Origin: Prevotella sp.
GTDB taxonomy: Bacteria > Bacteroidota > Bacteroidia > Bacteroidales > Bacteroidaceae
DNA: 53,548 bases
Assembly: GCA_017458125.1 (NCBI GenBank)
Contig: JAFTGB010000062.1
Location: 1-53,548 of the forward strand
Direction of reading: 5' to 3'
Of the stretch, positions 6,961 to 15,990 are shown piece by piece. Position numbers and translations under genes: made by a program. The first letter of the stretch is position 1; each line of letters opens with the position of its first letter. Under the pieces are notes generated by a model. That model was not told the origin of the DNA. It saw only the letters and a list, made by a program, of their open reading frames with translations, and searched no databases.

Positions 6961-9390
6961 TTATAAGGTGAATCCCATTTCTTTGAGTGAGCGAAGTACC
7001 TCCTGCTCCAAATCGTTCACTTTGCTCTCGGTTGCCCCCAATGTCAACTCATAACGCTCGAAAAGGGTGGTTACATCGCTTGCAATCTGGTGTGTGACGT
7101 TTTGCATCAAGGCTTCGCAACCACCGACAACACTCGCCAGCCACTTGCGTTCTACCACAAGCATCTTGATTTCATCCTCTGTCAGGGCTGCATATTTCGC
7201 CACAACTGCCTCTGTGAGTTCGGTTCGCTTCTGCTTCCATTGGGAAACATACCCTTCCTTCTTCGTATAAGTAGATTCCCAAAGTTTCAGGATTTCTAAA
7301 TCCTCCTTGCTGGTGCCATCCGTCTTTGCATTCTTGATGGCTTTCTTTACGTCAGCAATCTTCACATTGACAGGCTTGTCCTCGTCGTCGTCATCGTTGA
7401 AACGGAATACTCCAGTATTCGACTCCACGAGGTCGGACAATTCCTGTTGTAGGCTCTCTATAGAAGACGACAATTCAGCAATCTCGGCTGTCTCAGTGGT
7501 AAAATACTCTGCAAGAACGATATTGACAGGCACAAGGTCGCAAACTATCTCGTCGTACATGATAGCCTTCTTCTTGTCACCTTTGCCCGACTTTGTAGCT
7601 CGCACTTCTGGGAATGTCCACCCATCGTTAGCAATCATATAGCAGTCATCCTGCATCACGTCTGCCCAGTAGTTGAGCAATACATCATAGACTTCGTAAG
7701 CATCCACCAGTCCGCTGTGGTCTTTTGCCTTGATCAGAAGTGATTCCGACCAGTCGGTAATCAGTTCCTTGGGACGTGCGCCCTGACCGACGGCTTTCAT
7801 CAGTGGCATAATCTCCGCTTTCCACTCATTCAGGAGCGCAGAGAATCGCTCGTTTTGCGAGACGTAAGAAGGATCTTTCTCTATTGACTGAGCAATATCT
7901 GCCTTTGCTGGCTTAAGGTTGTAGTAACCGTTTGCCTCGATGTTGAACAGACTGACCTTCAGTGAAGGACAGGCATTCCAGTACGTTTGCATCCCGTCCA
8001 CATCATGGGCAGGAAGTCCGCCATGCAAATGAGCCTCGATGTCATGCTGAATCTCAGTGTCTTTTGGCTGTATGTATCGGGGAATGTTCAGATTGTAGTC
8101 GTTGCTCTCAATCTCGTCCCATTTCACCAGTCTGCAGTAATGGTCTTTCTTTTCTTGCGCATTCCACGCATCCACAATACGCTTGATGTCCTGCTCACGA
8201 AGACGGTTCTTTGCTCCATCCTTTTTGAAGCCATCCTTTGCATCTATGAAGAAGATACCCTTACGACTGTCCTTGTCCTTTTTATCGATGATGATGATGG
8301 AAGCAGGAATACCTGTGCCAAAGAAGATGTTTGGCGGCAGTCCGATGATTCCCTTGATATAGTGCTTCTTGACGATATGTTTGCGGATGTCGTACTCAGC
8401 ATTGCCACGGAAAAGAACACCATGAGGCAGGATGCAAGCACCACGGCCTTCGTCTGTCTTCATCGAGGCAATGAGGTGGAGTAGAAAAGCATAGTCGCCA
8501 CACTTGGCAGGTGGCAACAGATTGGCTGTCCATCGGTTATACTGGTCGTTCTCCATATCCGACGCCAGCCAGTTCTTCATGGAGAAAGGTGGATTGGCTA
8601 CGCAAACATCGAAAGTGCTGACCATGCCATATTGCTTAAATTGCGGGTCGGCCAAAGTGTCGCCCACCTTGATGTCGGCACTGCTGATACCATGAAGCAA
8701 CATGTTCAGCTTAGCCAATGCCGCCGTGCTGCTGTCCTTCTCCTGTCCGAAGATAGACACACGTGGATTGCTGGCTTCTGCCAAGGCACGAAGCAACAAA
8801 GAACCAGAACCACAGGTGGGGTCATAGATGGTATGCTCAGCACGGTCAAGTTCGTCGATACGAAGTAACTTTGCCATCACACGGCTCACCTCTGCAGGAG
8901 TATAGAACTGTCCCTTGCTCTTACCGCTCTCGGCAGCAAAGTTTTTCATCAAGTATTCGTAGGCATCGCCCAGAAGGTCATCATCAGCAGCACGGTTATG
9001 GGAAAAGTCGAGTGCATCATTCTCAAACACACCGATGAGTTTTGAAAGGGTATCAACCATCGTGCGCCCACTGCCTAATTTCGTCGGGTCGTTGAAGTTA
9101 GGCAGGGCAAGGTCGCCAATCTGTCGGGCATTCATTTCCTTGATGGCTTCCAGTTTGGTATTCATCTTCTCACCAATCTTGTCATTCTGCTTCAAGGCTA
9201 CGAAATCTTTGAAACCGCATCCCTCTGGTACTTTCAGACGGAAGCCTGGTTGTCCTGCCTTGTCAGAGAGATACTTCACAAACAAGACTATCAGAACATA
9301 GTCCTTGTACTGACTGGCGTCCATCGAGCCGCGAAGTGCGTTACACGACTCCCAGAGAGCGTTGTATAATTGTGATTTCTTAATTGCCAT
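6961..9390 (-). CDS. hsdM: Type I restriction-modification methyltransferase HsdM
   Basis: An 809-residue N6-adenine methyltransferase. The N-terminal HsdM bundle covers about 1-140 and QFYTP is at 161-165. The SAM-binding DPTCGSGSLL is at 190-199 and the catalytic NPPF at 266-269, which indicates adenine as target. The long C-terminal part (about 560-809) is rich in charged helices and includes an EDEIKML segment and probable coiled coil. With HsdS it forms the methylase, and with HsdR the restriction complex. It lies 14 bases after hsdR and 14 bases before the DUF1016 gene. No damage seen. Confidence 0.96.
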   Translation of the reverse strand: MAIKKSQLYNALWESCNALRGSMDASQYKDYVLIVLFVKYLSDKAGQPGFRLKVPEGCGFKDFVALKQNDKIGEKMNTKLEAIKEMNARQIGDLALPNFNDPTKLGSGRTMVDTLSKLIGVFENDALDFSHNRAADDDLLGDAYEYLMKNFAAESGKSKGQFYTPAEVSRVMAKLLRIDELDRAEHTIYDPTCGSGSLLLRALAEASNPRVSIFGQEKDSSTAALAKLNMLLHGISSADIKVGDTLADPQFKQYGMVSTFDVCVANPPFSMKNWLASDMENDQYNRWTANLLPPAKCGDYAFLLHLIASMKTDEGRGACILPHGVLFRGNAEYDIRKHIVKKHYIKGIIGLPPNIFFGTGIPASIIIIDKKDKDSRKGIFFIDAKDGFKKDGAKNRLREQDIKRIVDAWNAQEKKDHYCRLVKWDEIESNDYNLNIPRYIQPKDTEIQHDIEAHLHGGLPAHDVDGMQTYWNACPSLKVSLFNIEANGYYNLKPAKADIAQSIEKDPSYVSQNERFSALLNEWKAEIMPLMKAVGQGARPKELITDWSESLLIKAKDHSGLVDAYEVYDVLLNYWADVMQDDCYMIANDGWTFPEVRATKSGKGDKKKAIMYDEIVCDLVPVNIVLAEYFTTETAEIAELSSSIESLQQELSDLVESNTGVFRFNDDDDEDKPVNVKIADVKKAIKNAKTDGTSKEDLEILKLWESTYTKKEGYVSQWKQKRTELTEAVVAKYAALTEDEIKMLVVERKWLASVVGGCEALMQNVTHQIASDVTTLFERYELTLGATESKVNDLEQEVLRSLKEMGFTL

Positions 9391-9404
9391 ATATTGATTA
9401 TCTG

Positions 9405-12400
9405 TTATGAGTTTTGAGAAGCGAGACGATAAATCTCGTAGATGTCCTGCTCACTGAACGCTGGGAACATGGTTTGCAGGTCCTCACGCAAGTAGCAACT
9501 GGCGTTGCTGTCGGGATCTTGCCAGTTAGCTCCTGCATTGCGATAGATGAAATCATCAATCTTCTTGATGATTTCAATTACCTCGTTGTCATCCGCAGGA
9601 GCATTCCATGTTGTGCGGTTGTTCCACAGAGCCTTGCTGCGCCTGTTGTCAAGTCCGTTTGGCGCATCACTACCATGCTTGATGGCTTTGATGTGCTCGA
9701 TAAGTGCACTTATTATTTCACGGGCTGTAGCATTCTCTCTCTTTAATCTTTCGAGGAGCATTTGTAATCTTTCACTAAAGCCCATTCTTGCTTCATTATC
9801 ACCACTATTCCAGTCTGTATTTACACGACGAGCCATTCCCTCAATAACTTCGGCTGCGCCATTAGCATTACCGCCAGCCTGACGGATAGCTTCATCTGTA
9901 GCAGCTTCCGTATCAGTGTTATCATTGATAAAGTCAAGGAAGGAAAAATCCGCTGTGGAAGGTATAAATGTCTCAGCCTCTTCCGCACGAATATGCTGGT
10001 CAAGAAGCTGGCGCATATCAGGATCATAAGTGCGAGGATCGAAATCGTCACCAGACTTCTGGAGCACCTTGCGATATATGGTCCCTGCCTCGCGCGACAA
10101 AGATGCAAATTGTTCTATTTGCTCTGGCGTAAAATCTGTCTGACTGAAATAGTCGGACATATTGTTATATGCAGTAACCATGCCACCCGTTATGCTATAC
10201 ATGGCGGTTCTGCGGCATTGTGCAGGGTCTTCATCGTCCTGCTCGGTTACGTAATACTCTGCAAGCGGTTCCAGTTCGGTCAGTCCTTTGCTTTCCCAGA
10301 TGGCTTTCAGACCTTCAAAGGCCTCTTTTGCAGCCATCAGTTTTTCCTTGCATTTGTTGACAGCACTATCAAGCAGACCTTCCACATCAACATCATCTAA
10401 TCCTGAGAATCCTTGACCGTCATTAAACTTTATAACAGTATTTTTTATACAATTAAACAAGTTCTTAAAGTCGACGATAAGTCCAAACTCCTTGTGTGTC
10501 TTTACGCTGATGTTGCCTTCTTCGTCCTTAATGTCTTCGCCAAGACGGTTCACACGGCAAACGGCTTGGAACAAGGTATGATCTTTAATCTCATGGTCAA
10601 TGTAAAGGACAGTGGCGCTTGGAGCATCGAAGCCCGTGAGCAGCTTATCTACAACAATAAGCAACTTCATCTGGGCCGGGCACTTGATAAAGAGATTCTT
10701 TGCCCACTTCTCATAGTCATCAGCGTTTTTGATGCCATCGCCAGCATCCTTAAACGATTGTTTTGCCCAATCGTACTTGAACTTGGCTTCCGTTTCCTTG
10801 CCGGTGTCAGCTGAATCATTGGCAATATCGCTGTCCTTGGGATCGTAGCACGTTACTACAGCAACACGCCCTCTGAGCAAGGTGTTATCGCTATCTTGGG
10901 TAAAGAACTTATAATATCTATATGCTTGATAGATAGAACCTGCCACCAACATGGCATTACCCCAGTCGTGCTTCAACAGACCATATCCCACATCGTCAAG
11001 GATGCTGTAGCCTATACGCTCGATGCGTTCCTTCGTCGAATAGACTTTTTCCAAAGTAGCCCATCGGTCTTCCACCATCTTGCGTTGCTCGTTGGTCAGA
11101 TTACGCCCGGCTGTCAGTGCATCCAGCTTCTGGTCAACTCTCTGCTTGCTGGAAAGTTGCTGTTCTACGTTGCGGTATTCATATTGTAGGTCGAGGATAA
11201 CTTTGTCTTCTACAGCCTGTTTGTGCAGATACTTGTGGATATAGGGGCCAAAGGTTAGCTCCGACATATTCTTGATACGGTTGAACATATCGCCCTTGTC
11301 CTTCTTCAAGAGAGGTGTGCCTGTAAAACCTATTAGCATAACCTCCTTGCCCATGATGGCTCGCATGGCTTTATGTAGGCGACCGCTCTGCGTGCGGTGA
11401 CATTCATCCACAAACACAAAGATGTTATCACCCTTCACACTAAAGTTACCAGCATATTTCTGTGCGATGATAGCCTGCAGTTCATCAAGGTATTTGTCCA
11501 GACTAACTTTTGTACCTGATTCGTCTTTCTCGGCTTCATCCTCAGAGCCGTTTGCACCGAACTTGTGGATGAGTGAGCAGATAAGCCATTCTTCCCCTTT
11601 ATTAAGCGTTTCAAGGAGGTCGTTGCTGGAAGTGGCATGATGGAGCGTGTTGCCACCCTTTATAAACGTTCCTGCCAGTTGTAGGTCAAGTTCTTTGCGA
11701 TCGGTGATAACCACGACACGAGGATTCTCATAATTGCGACGAATATAGGATGCCAAAGCAACCATCGTAAGGCTCTTGCCAGAACCTTGCGAGTGCCAGA
11801 TCACTCCGCTTTCCTTCTTAGGCATACGTGCCGCAGCTGCTTTGATAGCATATATCTGATGTGGACGTAGCACTTTCTTGATGCCGCCGTCGTTCAACAC
11901 GCCATAACGGAAGATGAACATGAAATTTTCCTTGTTGAAAAACATGCTGTAGGATTCCTGCTCTGTCAGCACATCGCCCAGCTTGGTAGTGTCACGTTTC
12001 CATTTGCACCAGAACTTCAAAGGTGTGCCAATCGTTCCATATCGGAAATCCACACCATCGTTAGAGGCGATAGTGAACTGTGTGGTGGTAAAGAAGGAAG
12101 GAATAAAGTCACGCTCGTTTGACAGATGTTGTTTGATACCTTCTTCATAATTGACAAGGCTACGCTTCAGTTCAATGACAGCCAAAGCGATGCCGTTTAC
12201 ATAAACAACAATGTCGGGACGCTTGTTCTTACCCAACAATGGATCGATATAGCTGACCTCTTCGGCTATGGCAAAGTTGTTGTTTGTAAAGTCTTTGAAG
12301 TTGAAGAACATTACATCCTCATGGTTTGATTCAGGGTCAGGCTGTGACTTAATGCCCGACATCAAAATATCATACAGGTCTGTATTGCACTGCATCAGGC

Positions 12401-12689
12401 CGCTCATCTTGGCATTTCCAAGTCGGGCTTTGCTCTTTAATTGAAAGAGAGCATCTTCAATTTGTCGTTCAGTGTATCTTGGCGTTTTTTCATCCTCTTT
12501 CTTCTGGTCTTTCAGGAATTTACGCACTTCATCATCAAGGATGGGTGAATTCTGCTTGCCCAAACTATTTACAGTCTCGCCTTTAGCATACTGCCAGTTG
12601 CCGAGATAATCGTAATGAAGTTCGTCAACAAAACGCTTGACGAGCTTATTCTGATAATCTCTTTCCTTTTGTTCTTGATACGTTACCAT
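9405..12689 (-). CDS. hsdR: Type I restriction endonuclease subunit HsdR
   Basis: A 1094-residue motor and nuclease subunit. The N-terminal PD-(D/E)XK nuclease shows PD at 158-159 and ELK at 173-175. The SF2 helicase core shows Walker A QGSGKS at 301-306, DECH at 428-431 and GFTGTP about 20 residues later. The C-terminal helical domain is of EcoR124I type. It translocates DNA and cuts at a distance from unmethylated sites. It follows the metalloprotease gene by 4 bases. Full length, no frameshift. Confidence 0.96.
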   Translation of the reverse strand: MVTYQEQKERDYQNKLVKRFVDELHYDYLGNWQYAKGETVNSLGKQNSPILDDEVRKFLKDQKKEDEKTPRYTERQIEDALFQLKSKARLGNAKMSGLMQCNTDLYDILMSGIKSQPDPESNHEDVMFFNFKDFTNNNFAIAEEVSYIDPLLGKNKRPDIVVYVNGIALAVIELKRSLVNYEEGIKQHLSNERDFIPSFFTTTQFTIASNDGVDFRYGTIGTPLKFWCKWKRDTTKLGDVLTEQESYSMFFNKENFMFIFRYGVLNDGGIKKVLRPHQIYAIKAAAARMPKKESGVIWHSQGSGKSLTMVALASYIRRNYENPRVVVITDRKELDLQLAGTFIKGGNTLHHATSSNDLLETLNKGEEWLICSLIHKFGANGSEDEAEKDESGTKVSLDKYLDELQAIIAQKYAGNFSVKGDNIFVFVDECHRTQSGRLHKAMRAIMGKEVMLIGFTGTPLLKKDKGDMFNRIKNMSELTFGPYIHKYLHKQAVEDKVILDLQYEYRNVEQQLSSKQRVDQKLDALTAGRNLTNEQRKMVEDRWATLEKVYSTKERIERIGYSILDDVGYGLLKHDWGNAMLVAGSIYQAYRYYKFFTQDSDNTLLRGRVAVVTCYDPKDSDIANDSADTGKETEAKFKYDWAKQSFKDAGDGIKNADDYEKWAKNLFIKCPAQMKLLIVVDKLLTGFDAPSATVLYIDHEIKDHTLFQAVCRVNRLGEDIKDEEGNISVKTHKEFGLIVDFKNLFNCIKNTVIKFNDGQGFSGLDDVDVEGLLDSAVNKCKEKLMAAKEAFEGLKAIWESKGLTELEPLAEYYVTEQDDEDPAQCRRTAMYSITGGMVTAYNNMSDYFSQTDFTPEQIEQFASLSREAGTIYRKVLQKSGDDFDPRTYDPDMRQLLDQHIRAEEAETFIPSTADFSFLDFINDNTDTEAATDEAIRQAGGNANGAAEVIEGMARRVNTDWNSGDNEARMGFSERLQMLLERLKRENATAREIISALIEHIKAIKHGSDAPNGLDNRRSKALWNNRTTWNAPADDNEVIEIIKKIDDFIYRNAGANWQDPDSNASCYLREDLQTMFPAFSEQDIYEIYRLASQNS

Positions 12690-12693
12690 AGCC

Positions 12694-13380
12694 TTATAGG
12701 GGGAATTCGTTTAATTGTTTTTTTATCTTTTTCCATCCTGGAAGATAAGTTCCAAGGATATGCTGGAATTTGTCTGTGTGATTTTGTTCAATAAGATGAG
12801 TAAGCTCGTGGGCCACCACATATTCAATACAATTCAACGGTTTCTTCGCCAGCTGGAGGTTGAACATGATCTTGCCTGTATCTTTGTGGCATTTGCCCCA
12901 ACTTGAAGGCATCTGTTGGATGGTCCATTCTGTAACCTTGACTCCAAGGATGCTTTCCCACTTATCCACATACTGAGCTATCGTTGGGGTGACTTGTTCC
13001 TTATACCAGTTCCAAAGGACATTTGCAATGTTTTCCTTTGTGGTACGCTCATAGACATAGACATTGATATAGTCGCCTTGAATATCGACGTGAAAGGTAC
13101 AGGTGTTATCTCTGATAACCTTCAGGCGATAAAGTTCACCTTTGTAGTAATGGGCTTCGCCAGACACATATTCACGTTCATCTTGGAACGTATAGGATGT
13201 TGTCTCTTTGCGCTTCTGTACGAGCCAAACCCATTTCTTCAATATAAAGAGCTTAATCTGCTCATCAGTATATGACTGTGGAGCAGACACATGGACTCTG
13301 CCATCTGGTGGATAGACCGCCAAATGTAGGTTCTTAATGGGCTTACGCTCAACTTCTATACCAATGCCATTGACTACCAT
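12694..13380 (-). CDS. YgjP-like metallopeptidase-domain protein
   Basis: A 228-residue protein of the DUF45/YgjP (WLM, SprT-like) group. It has the zinc motif HELTH at 191-195 with a further His in HTDKF at 201-205, and MPSSWGKC at about 157-164, a family signature. No signal peptide. It is often the gene next to hsdR in Bacteroidetes type I loci, and its substrate is unknown. It begins 3 bases after the HTH gene and ends 4 bases before hsdR. Confidence 0.87.
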   Translation of the reverse strand: MVVNGIGIEVERKPIKNLHLAVYPPDGRVHVSAPQSYTDEQIKLFILKKWVWLVQKRKETTSYTFQDEREYVSGEAHYYKGELYRLKVIRDNTCTFHVDIQGDYINVYVYERTTKENIANVLWNWYKEQVTPTIAQYVDKWESILGVKVTEWTIQQMPSSWGKCHKDTGKIMFNLQLAKKPLNCIEYVVAHELTHLIEQNHTDKFQHILGTYLPGWKKIKKQLNEFPL

Positions 13381-13383
13381 TCC

Positions 13384-13614
13384 TTACTTTGATTCTTGTG
13401 ACAACAAATAAGATTTGTACTCGCGAACTATCAATTCCCTAATATCAACTTCGAGCAAGTCTGAAATCTTCAATAGGCTTGGAAGGTCGGGCTGAGAAGA
13501 ATTGGTACACCATTTTGAAACAGTGGAGGGCGTTACCCCCATCTGCTCAGATAACCATTTATTGGTTCGTTTCTTCTCTACCAACACCAACTTGATACGA
13601 TTTACATCTTCCAT
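13384..13614 (-). CDS. XRE-type HTH regulator, putative controller of the operon
   Basis: A 76-residue single-domain helix-turn-helix protein. Residues 17-45 read as HTH (NKWLSEQMGVTPSTVSKW). Length and position as first gene match small controller proteins of restriction operons that delay HsdR expression on entry to a new host. The start ATG lies about 20 bases downstream of the -7 element, and a 13-base palindrome sits inside the promoter. Autoregulation is inferred. Confidence 0.85.
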   Translation of the reverse strand: MEDVNRIKLVLVEKKRTNKWLSEQMGVTPSTVSKWCTNSSQPDLPSLLKISDLLEVDIRELIVREYKSYLLSQESK

Positions 13615-13633
13615 ATATCTCTGTTTAATACCA

Positions 13634-13667
13634 CAAAGGTAATGAATTTAATTCACTTTCTCGCAAA
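13634..13667 (-). promoter_or_regulatory. Promoter of the type I restriction operon with candidate operator
   Basis: On the reverse strand a -7 TACCTTTG (13634-13641) and a possible -33 TTTG (13664-13667) are 22 bases apart, slightly long. In the spacer a perfect palindrome TGAATT-T-AATTCA occupies 13643-13655, well placed to be the operator of the HTH protein. The leader to its ATG is only about 10-20 bases. Confidence 0.65.
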
Positions 13668-14093
13668 TTTGAATAAATCTTTATAGCAAATCAATTGATT
13701 TTATGTTTTTTTATGGTTTTTGGCATCTAAAGAAGAAAGTTTTCCCTAAGTTACTTTGACTATCACCAAAGGAATCTGGAATTTGCAGACTGCATCAATC
13801 CTTGTCGGCATTATCACACCAGCATAAATCTGGGGAGCGAATTTCCTTTTTATGGAAAAACTTAATAATGGTGAATGGTTTGCGAACGCTTTCGCTTTAT
13901 GACCATATTACGAGAATGCCAAATAACGAAACGCAGTTATAAAAATAAGAGGTGTTACAGTCTCTCTTACAGGCGAGCGCCTGAGAGAGAGGAGAGAGAG
14001 AGAATCAAATTATCGGAATGACCAAGAAAATAGCCATTCTTTTTCGCTGTGTTGGGGCATGGGGTGAGGGGGATTTATCTGATAGACGGTCGT
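13668..14093. other. Gene-free AT-rich stretch
   Basis: No convincing coding frame on either strand. A purine-rich low-complexity run of GA repeats lies at about 13973-14003. Nothing else recognisable. Confidence 0.6.
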
Positions 14094-14276
14094 TTAAGCA
14101 TGCGGCTCGTCGTAGGCATCGACAATAAGGTGGCGACAGCCCGACTTGGTGCTGGCATTGGCTACAATGAAACCTGCGACAATCTCTGAGGGATTGTCGG
14201 GCAAGCAAAAATAGTAGGCTTTGCCAAACAACTCATCTTGGTAATCTTGAGCCTCGTTGTGGAAGACTTGCAAGTA
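14094..14276 (-). pseudogene. GNAT acetyltransferase remnant with internal deletion
   Basis: The reverse strand reads 60 codons that match two separate parts of a Bacteroidetes GNAT family: DYQDELFGKAYYFCLPDNP from the N-terminal third, and KSGCRHLIVDAYDEP from the later core strand, joined directly at about NAS-TKSG. The segment normally between them, with the acetyl-CoA site, is missing. A TGA lies in frame two codons upstream of the first conserved stretch and a stop follows DEPHA, so both ends are also lost. Identity rests on recall of the family pattern. Confidence 0.6.
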
Positions 14277-14297
14277 TCATGTTTTCAGCGTCTTAGT

Positions 14298-14324
14298 ATG
14301 ATGTTTAGGAGGTCGAAACATCAT
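14298..14324. repeat. Perfect 9-bp inverted repeat
   Basis: ATGATGTTT (14298-14306) and AAACATCAT (14316-14324) form a stem with a 9-base loop just upstream of the GNAT remnant. A longer-range inverted pair TGTGTGAAGG (14350-14359) and CCTTCACACA (14455-14464) follows. Function unknown. They could be relics of a mobile element. Confidence 0.55.
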
Positions 14325-14534
14325 GTTTCTGAAGGCTTTCACTGATGCATGTGTGAAGGATGTGAAGGATAAATATAAAACTTTATATATAGGAAAACAT
14401 TTAGGTCGGGGGTAAATAATTTCTATAGTAAAAGTTGAAAATCCTACTTTCATACCTTCACACAGCGTCATTCTGCTATAAGGTAAGTAGAACCAAACCC
14501 GTGATACGGCGATAGAATAGCTGGCTGGTGTGTG

Positions 14535-15674
14535 TCAATCCATCCTGCTTCTGTAGTCTTCGTACCCAAAACGGCGCAGCAGAACCAGTGTTCCGTCGCT
14601 TTTTTGCATGCCTATCGACGGGTGCTGGATGCCGTTGAACATCGTTGTCTTCACCGTTGTGTAGTGTATCATGTCTTCAAAGACGACGTGCTCTCCCACC
14701 TCCAGTTCGTGGTCAAAGCGCCAAAGTCCCATGAAGTCGCCGCTCAGACAGCTGTTGCCGCCGAGTCTGTAGAGATGAGAGGTGAGAGATGAGAGATGAG
14801 GGATAGGATTACCTTCCTCCACATGCTCGGCTCCGCGGACGTCGGGATAGTACGGCATCTCCAGACAGTCGGGCATGTGGCAGGTGAAGCTGACGTCGAG
14901 AATGGCCGTGCGGATGCCCTTGTCCTCAACAATGTCCACCACGCTGCTCACCAGCGGGCCCGTCTGCCAGGCAAAGGCACTGCCTGGCTCGAAGATGACC
15001 TTCAGATGGGGCCAACGCCGATGGAAGTCCTGCATGAGTCGCACCAGCCGCTCCACGTCGTAGTCTGCTCGCGTAACCAAGTGACCTCCGCCGAAGTTTA
15101 TCCATTGCAGCTGCGGGAACCAACGCGAGAAGCGCGACTCGATGTGCGACAGCGTACGCTCGAAGACGTCAGAACCGCTCTCGCAGTGGCAATGACAGTG
15201 GAAGCCTTTCACGTCGGCAGGCAACTGCTCCGGTAGCTTGTCGGCGGTCACGCCGAAGCGCGTGCCCGGAGCACAGGGGTTGTAGAGCAGCGTGCCCACC
15301 TCGGAGTATTCGGGATTGACGCGCAAACCGATGGAGCACTCCCCTGCCCGCTCGTGGAAACGCTCGTACTGCGTCAGCGAGTTGAACGTCAGATGACTGG
15401 AGCAGCGCACGATGTCGTCAAACTCGTCGTCCTTATAGGCTGGCGAATAGGTGTGCGCCTTGGCGCCGAACTCCTCTAAAGCCAGCCGTGCCTCTGACAG
15501 CGAACTGGCCGTCGTCGCGCGGATGTACTCGCGGAATACGGGGAACGTTTTCCACAGCGCAAAGGCCTTGAATGCCAGTATCCACTCCGAGTCTGTTCGC
15601 CGTGCCACATCCTGTATCAGCCCAAGGTTGCGGCGCAGCCTGTCCTCCTCTATAATATAAATAGGTGTATTCAT
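14535..15674 (-). CDS. nspC: Carboxynorspermidine decarboxylase
   Basis: A fold III PLP enzyme of alanine-racemase type that decarboxylates carboxyspermidine or carboxynorspermidine in polyamine synthesis. Seen are the PLP lysine in LAFKAFA near the N-terminus, GGGH in the middle, FEPGSAF, and CHMPDCLEMPYYP with the catalytic cysteine. The start is ATG at 15674; a GTG three codons upstream is less likely. A short low-complexity insert HLSSLTSHL, coded by four heptamers, lies just before YRLGGNSC. The gene ends by 14535 and lies downstream of tRNA-Arg on the same strand. Confidence 0.92.
   Translation of the reverse strand: MNTPIYIIEEDRLRRNLGLIQDVARRTDSEWILAFKAFALWKTFPVFREYIRATTASSLSEARLALEEFGAKAHTYSPAYKDDEFDDIVRCSSHLTFNSLTQYERFHERAGECSIGLRVNPEYSEVGTLLYNPCAPGTRFGVTADKLPEQLPADVKGFHCHCHCESGSDVFERTLSHIESRFSRWFPQLQWINFGGGHLVTRADYDVERLVRLMQDFHRRWPHLKVIFEPGSAFAWQTGPLVSSVVDIVEDKGIRTAILDVSFTCHMPDCLEMPYYPDVRGAEHVEEGNPIPHLSSLTSHLYRLGGNSCLSGDFMGLWRFDHELEVGEHVVFEDMIHYTTVKTTMFNGIQHPSIGMQKSDGTLVLLRRFGYEDYRSRMD
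14771..14798. repeat. Four tandem heptamers inside nspC
   Basis: AGAGATG, AGAGGTG, AGAGATG, AGAGATG in tandem. They code HLSSLTSHL on the reverse strand and keep the frame open. Confidence 0.85.
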
Positions 15675-15729
15675 GTCCGTCACTCCTATATCGCAAAAGG
15701 ATAGCCTGTAGCTATCCTTCTCTCAATCG

Positions 15730-15803
15730 TGATTCCGTTGGGACTCGAACCCAAGACCCACAGCTTAGAAGGCTGTTGCTCTATCCAGCTGAGCTACGGA
15801 ACC
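15730..15803 (-). tRNA. tRNA-Arg(TCT)
   Basis: A 74-base cloverleaf. The acceptor GGTTCCG pairs with CGGAATC, the anticodon arm ACAGC-CTTCTAA-GCTGT gives TCT, the T loop is TTCGAGT and the discriminator A. A -7 element TACCTTTG on the same strand lies at 15848-15855. Confidence 0.96.
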
Positions 15804-15847
15804 CCAGGAAAAACAGCCGGACAGAAGTCCTTCTGCATTTTCGGCTG

Positions 15848-15855
15848 CAAAGGTA
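15848..15855 (-). promoter_or_regulatory. -7 element of tRNA-Arg
   Basis: TACCTTTG on the reverse strand, about 45 bases before the tRNA. No -33 TTTG at the ideal distance; the nearest (15880-15883) is 24 bases away. Confidence 0.6.
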
Positions 15856-15937
15856 CGAATTTTTTTTCATTCCACCACTCAAAAGCCCAATTATTTTGTC
15901 GGAGAATGGCAAAACAGGCACATTATAGATGTCAACG

Positions 15938-15969
15938 TTTGGAAGTATCAAAAAAATATCGTACCTTTG
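15938..15969 (+). promoter_or_regulatory. Promoter of phoH
   Basis: TTTG at 15938-15941, then 20 bases, then TACCTTTG at 15962-15969. This shows that a TTG at 15967 cannot be the start codon of the gene and supports GTG at 15991. Confidence 0.85.
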
Positions 15970-15990
15970 CGGCATATTAGGAAAGTAATC

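Noticed and set aside
12250-13600. Plus-strand frames opposite hsdR and the HTH gene
   Set aside because: They overlap well-supported genes and show no recognisable domains.
14277-14471. 64-codon reverse-strand frame beside the GNAT remnant
   Set aside because: No family pattern, composed largely of inverted and direct repeats.
1-15803. Integration of the type I locus as a tRNA-targeted island
   Set aside because: tRNA genes lie on both sides, but I found no duplicated tRNA 3' end and no integrase in between.
15967-15990. TTG start for phoH at 15967
   Set aside because: The codon lies within the -7 element; GTG 15991 follows a purine-rich site and fits the family.
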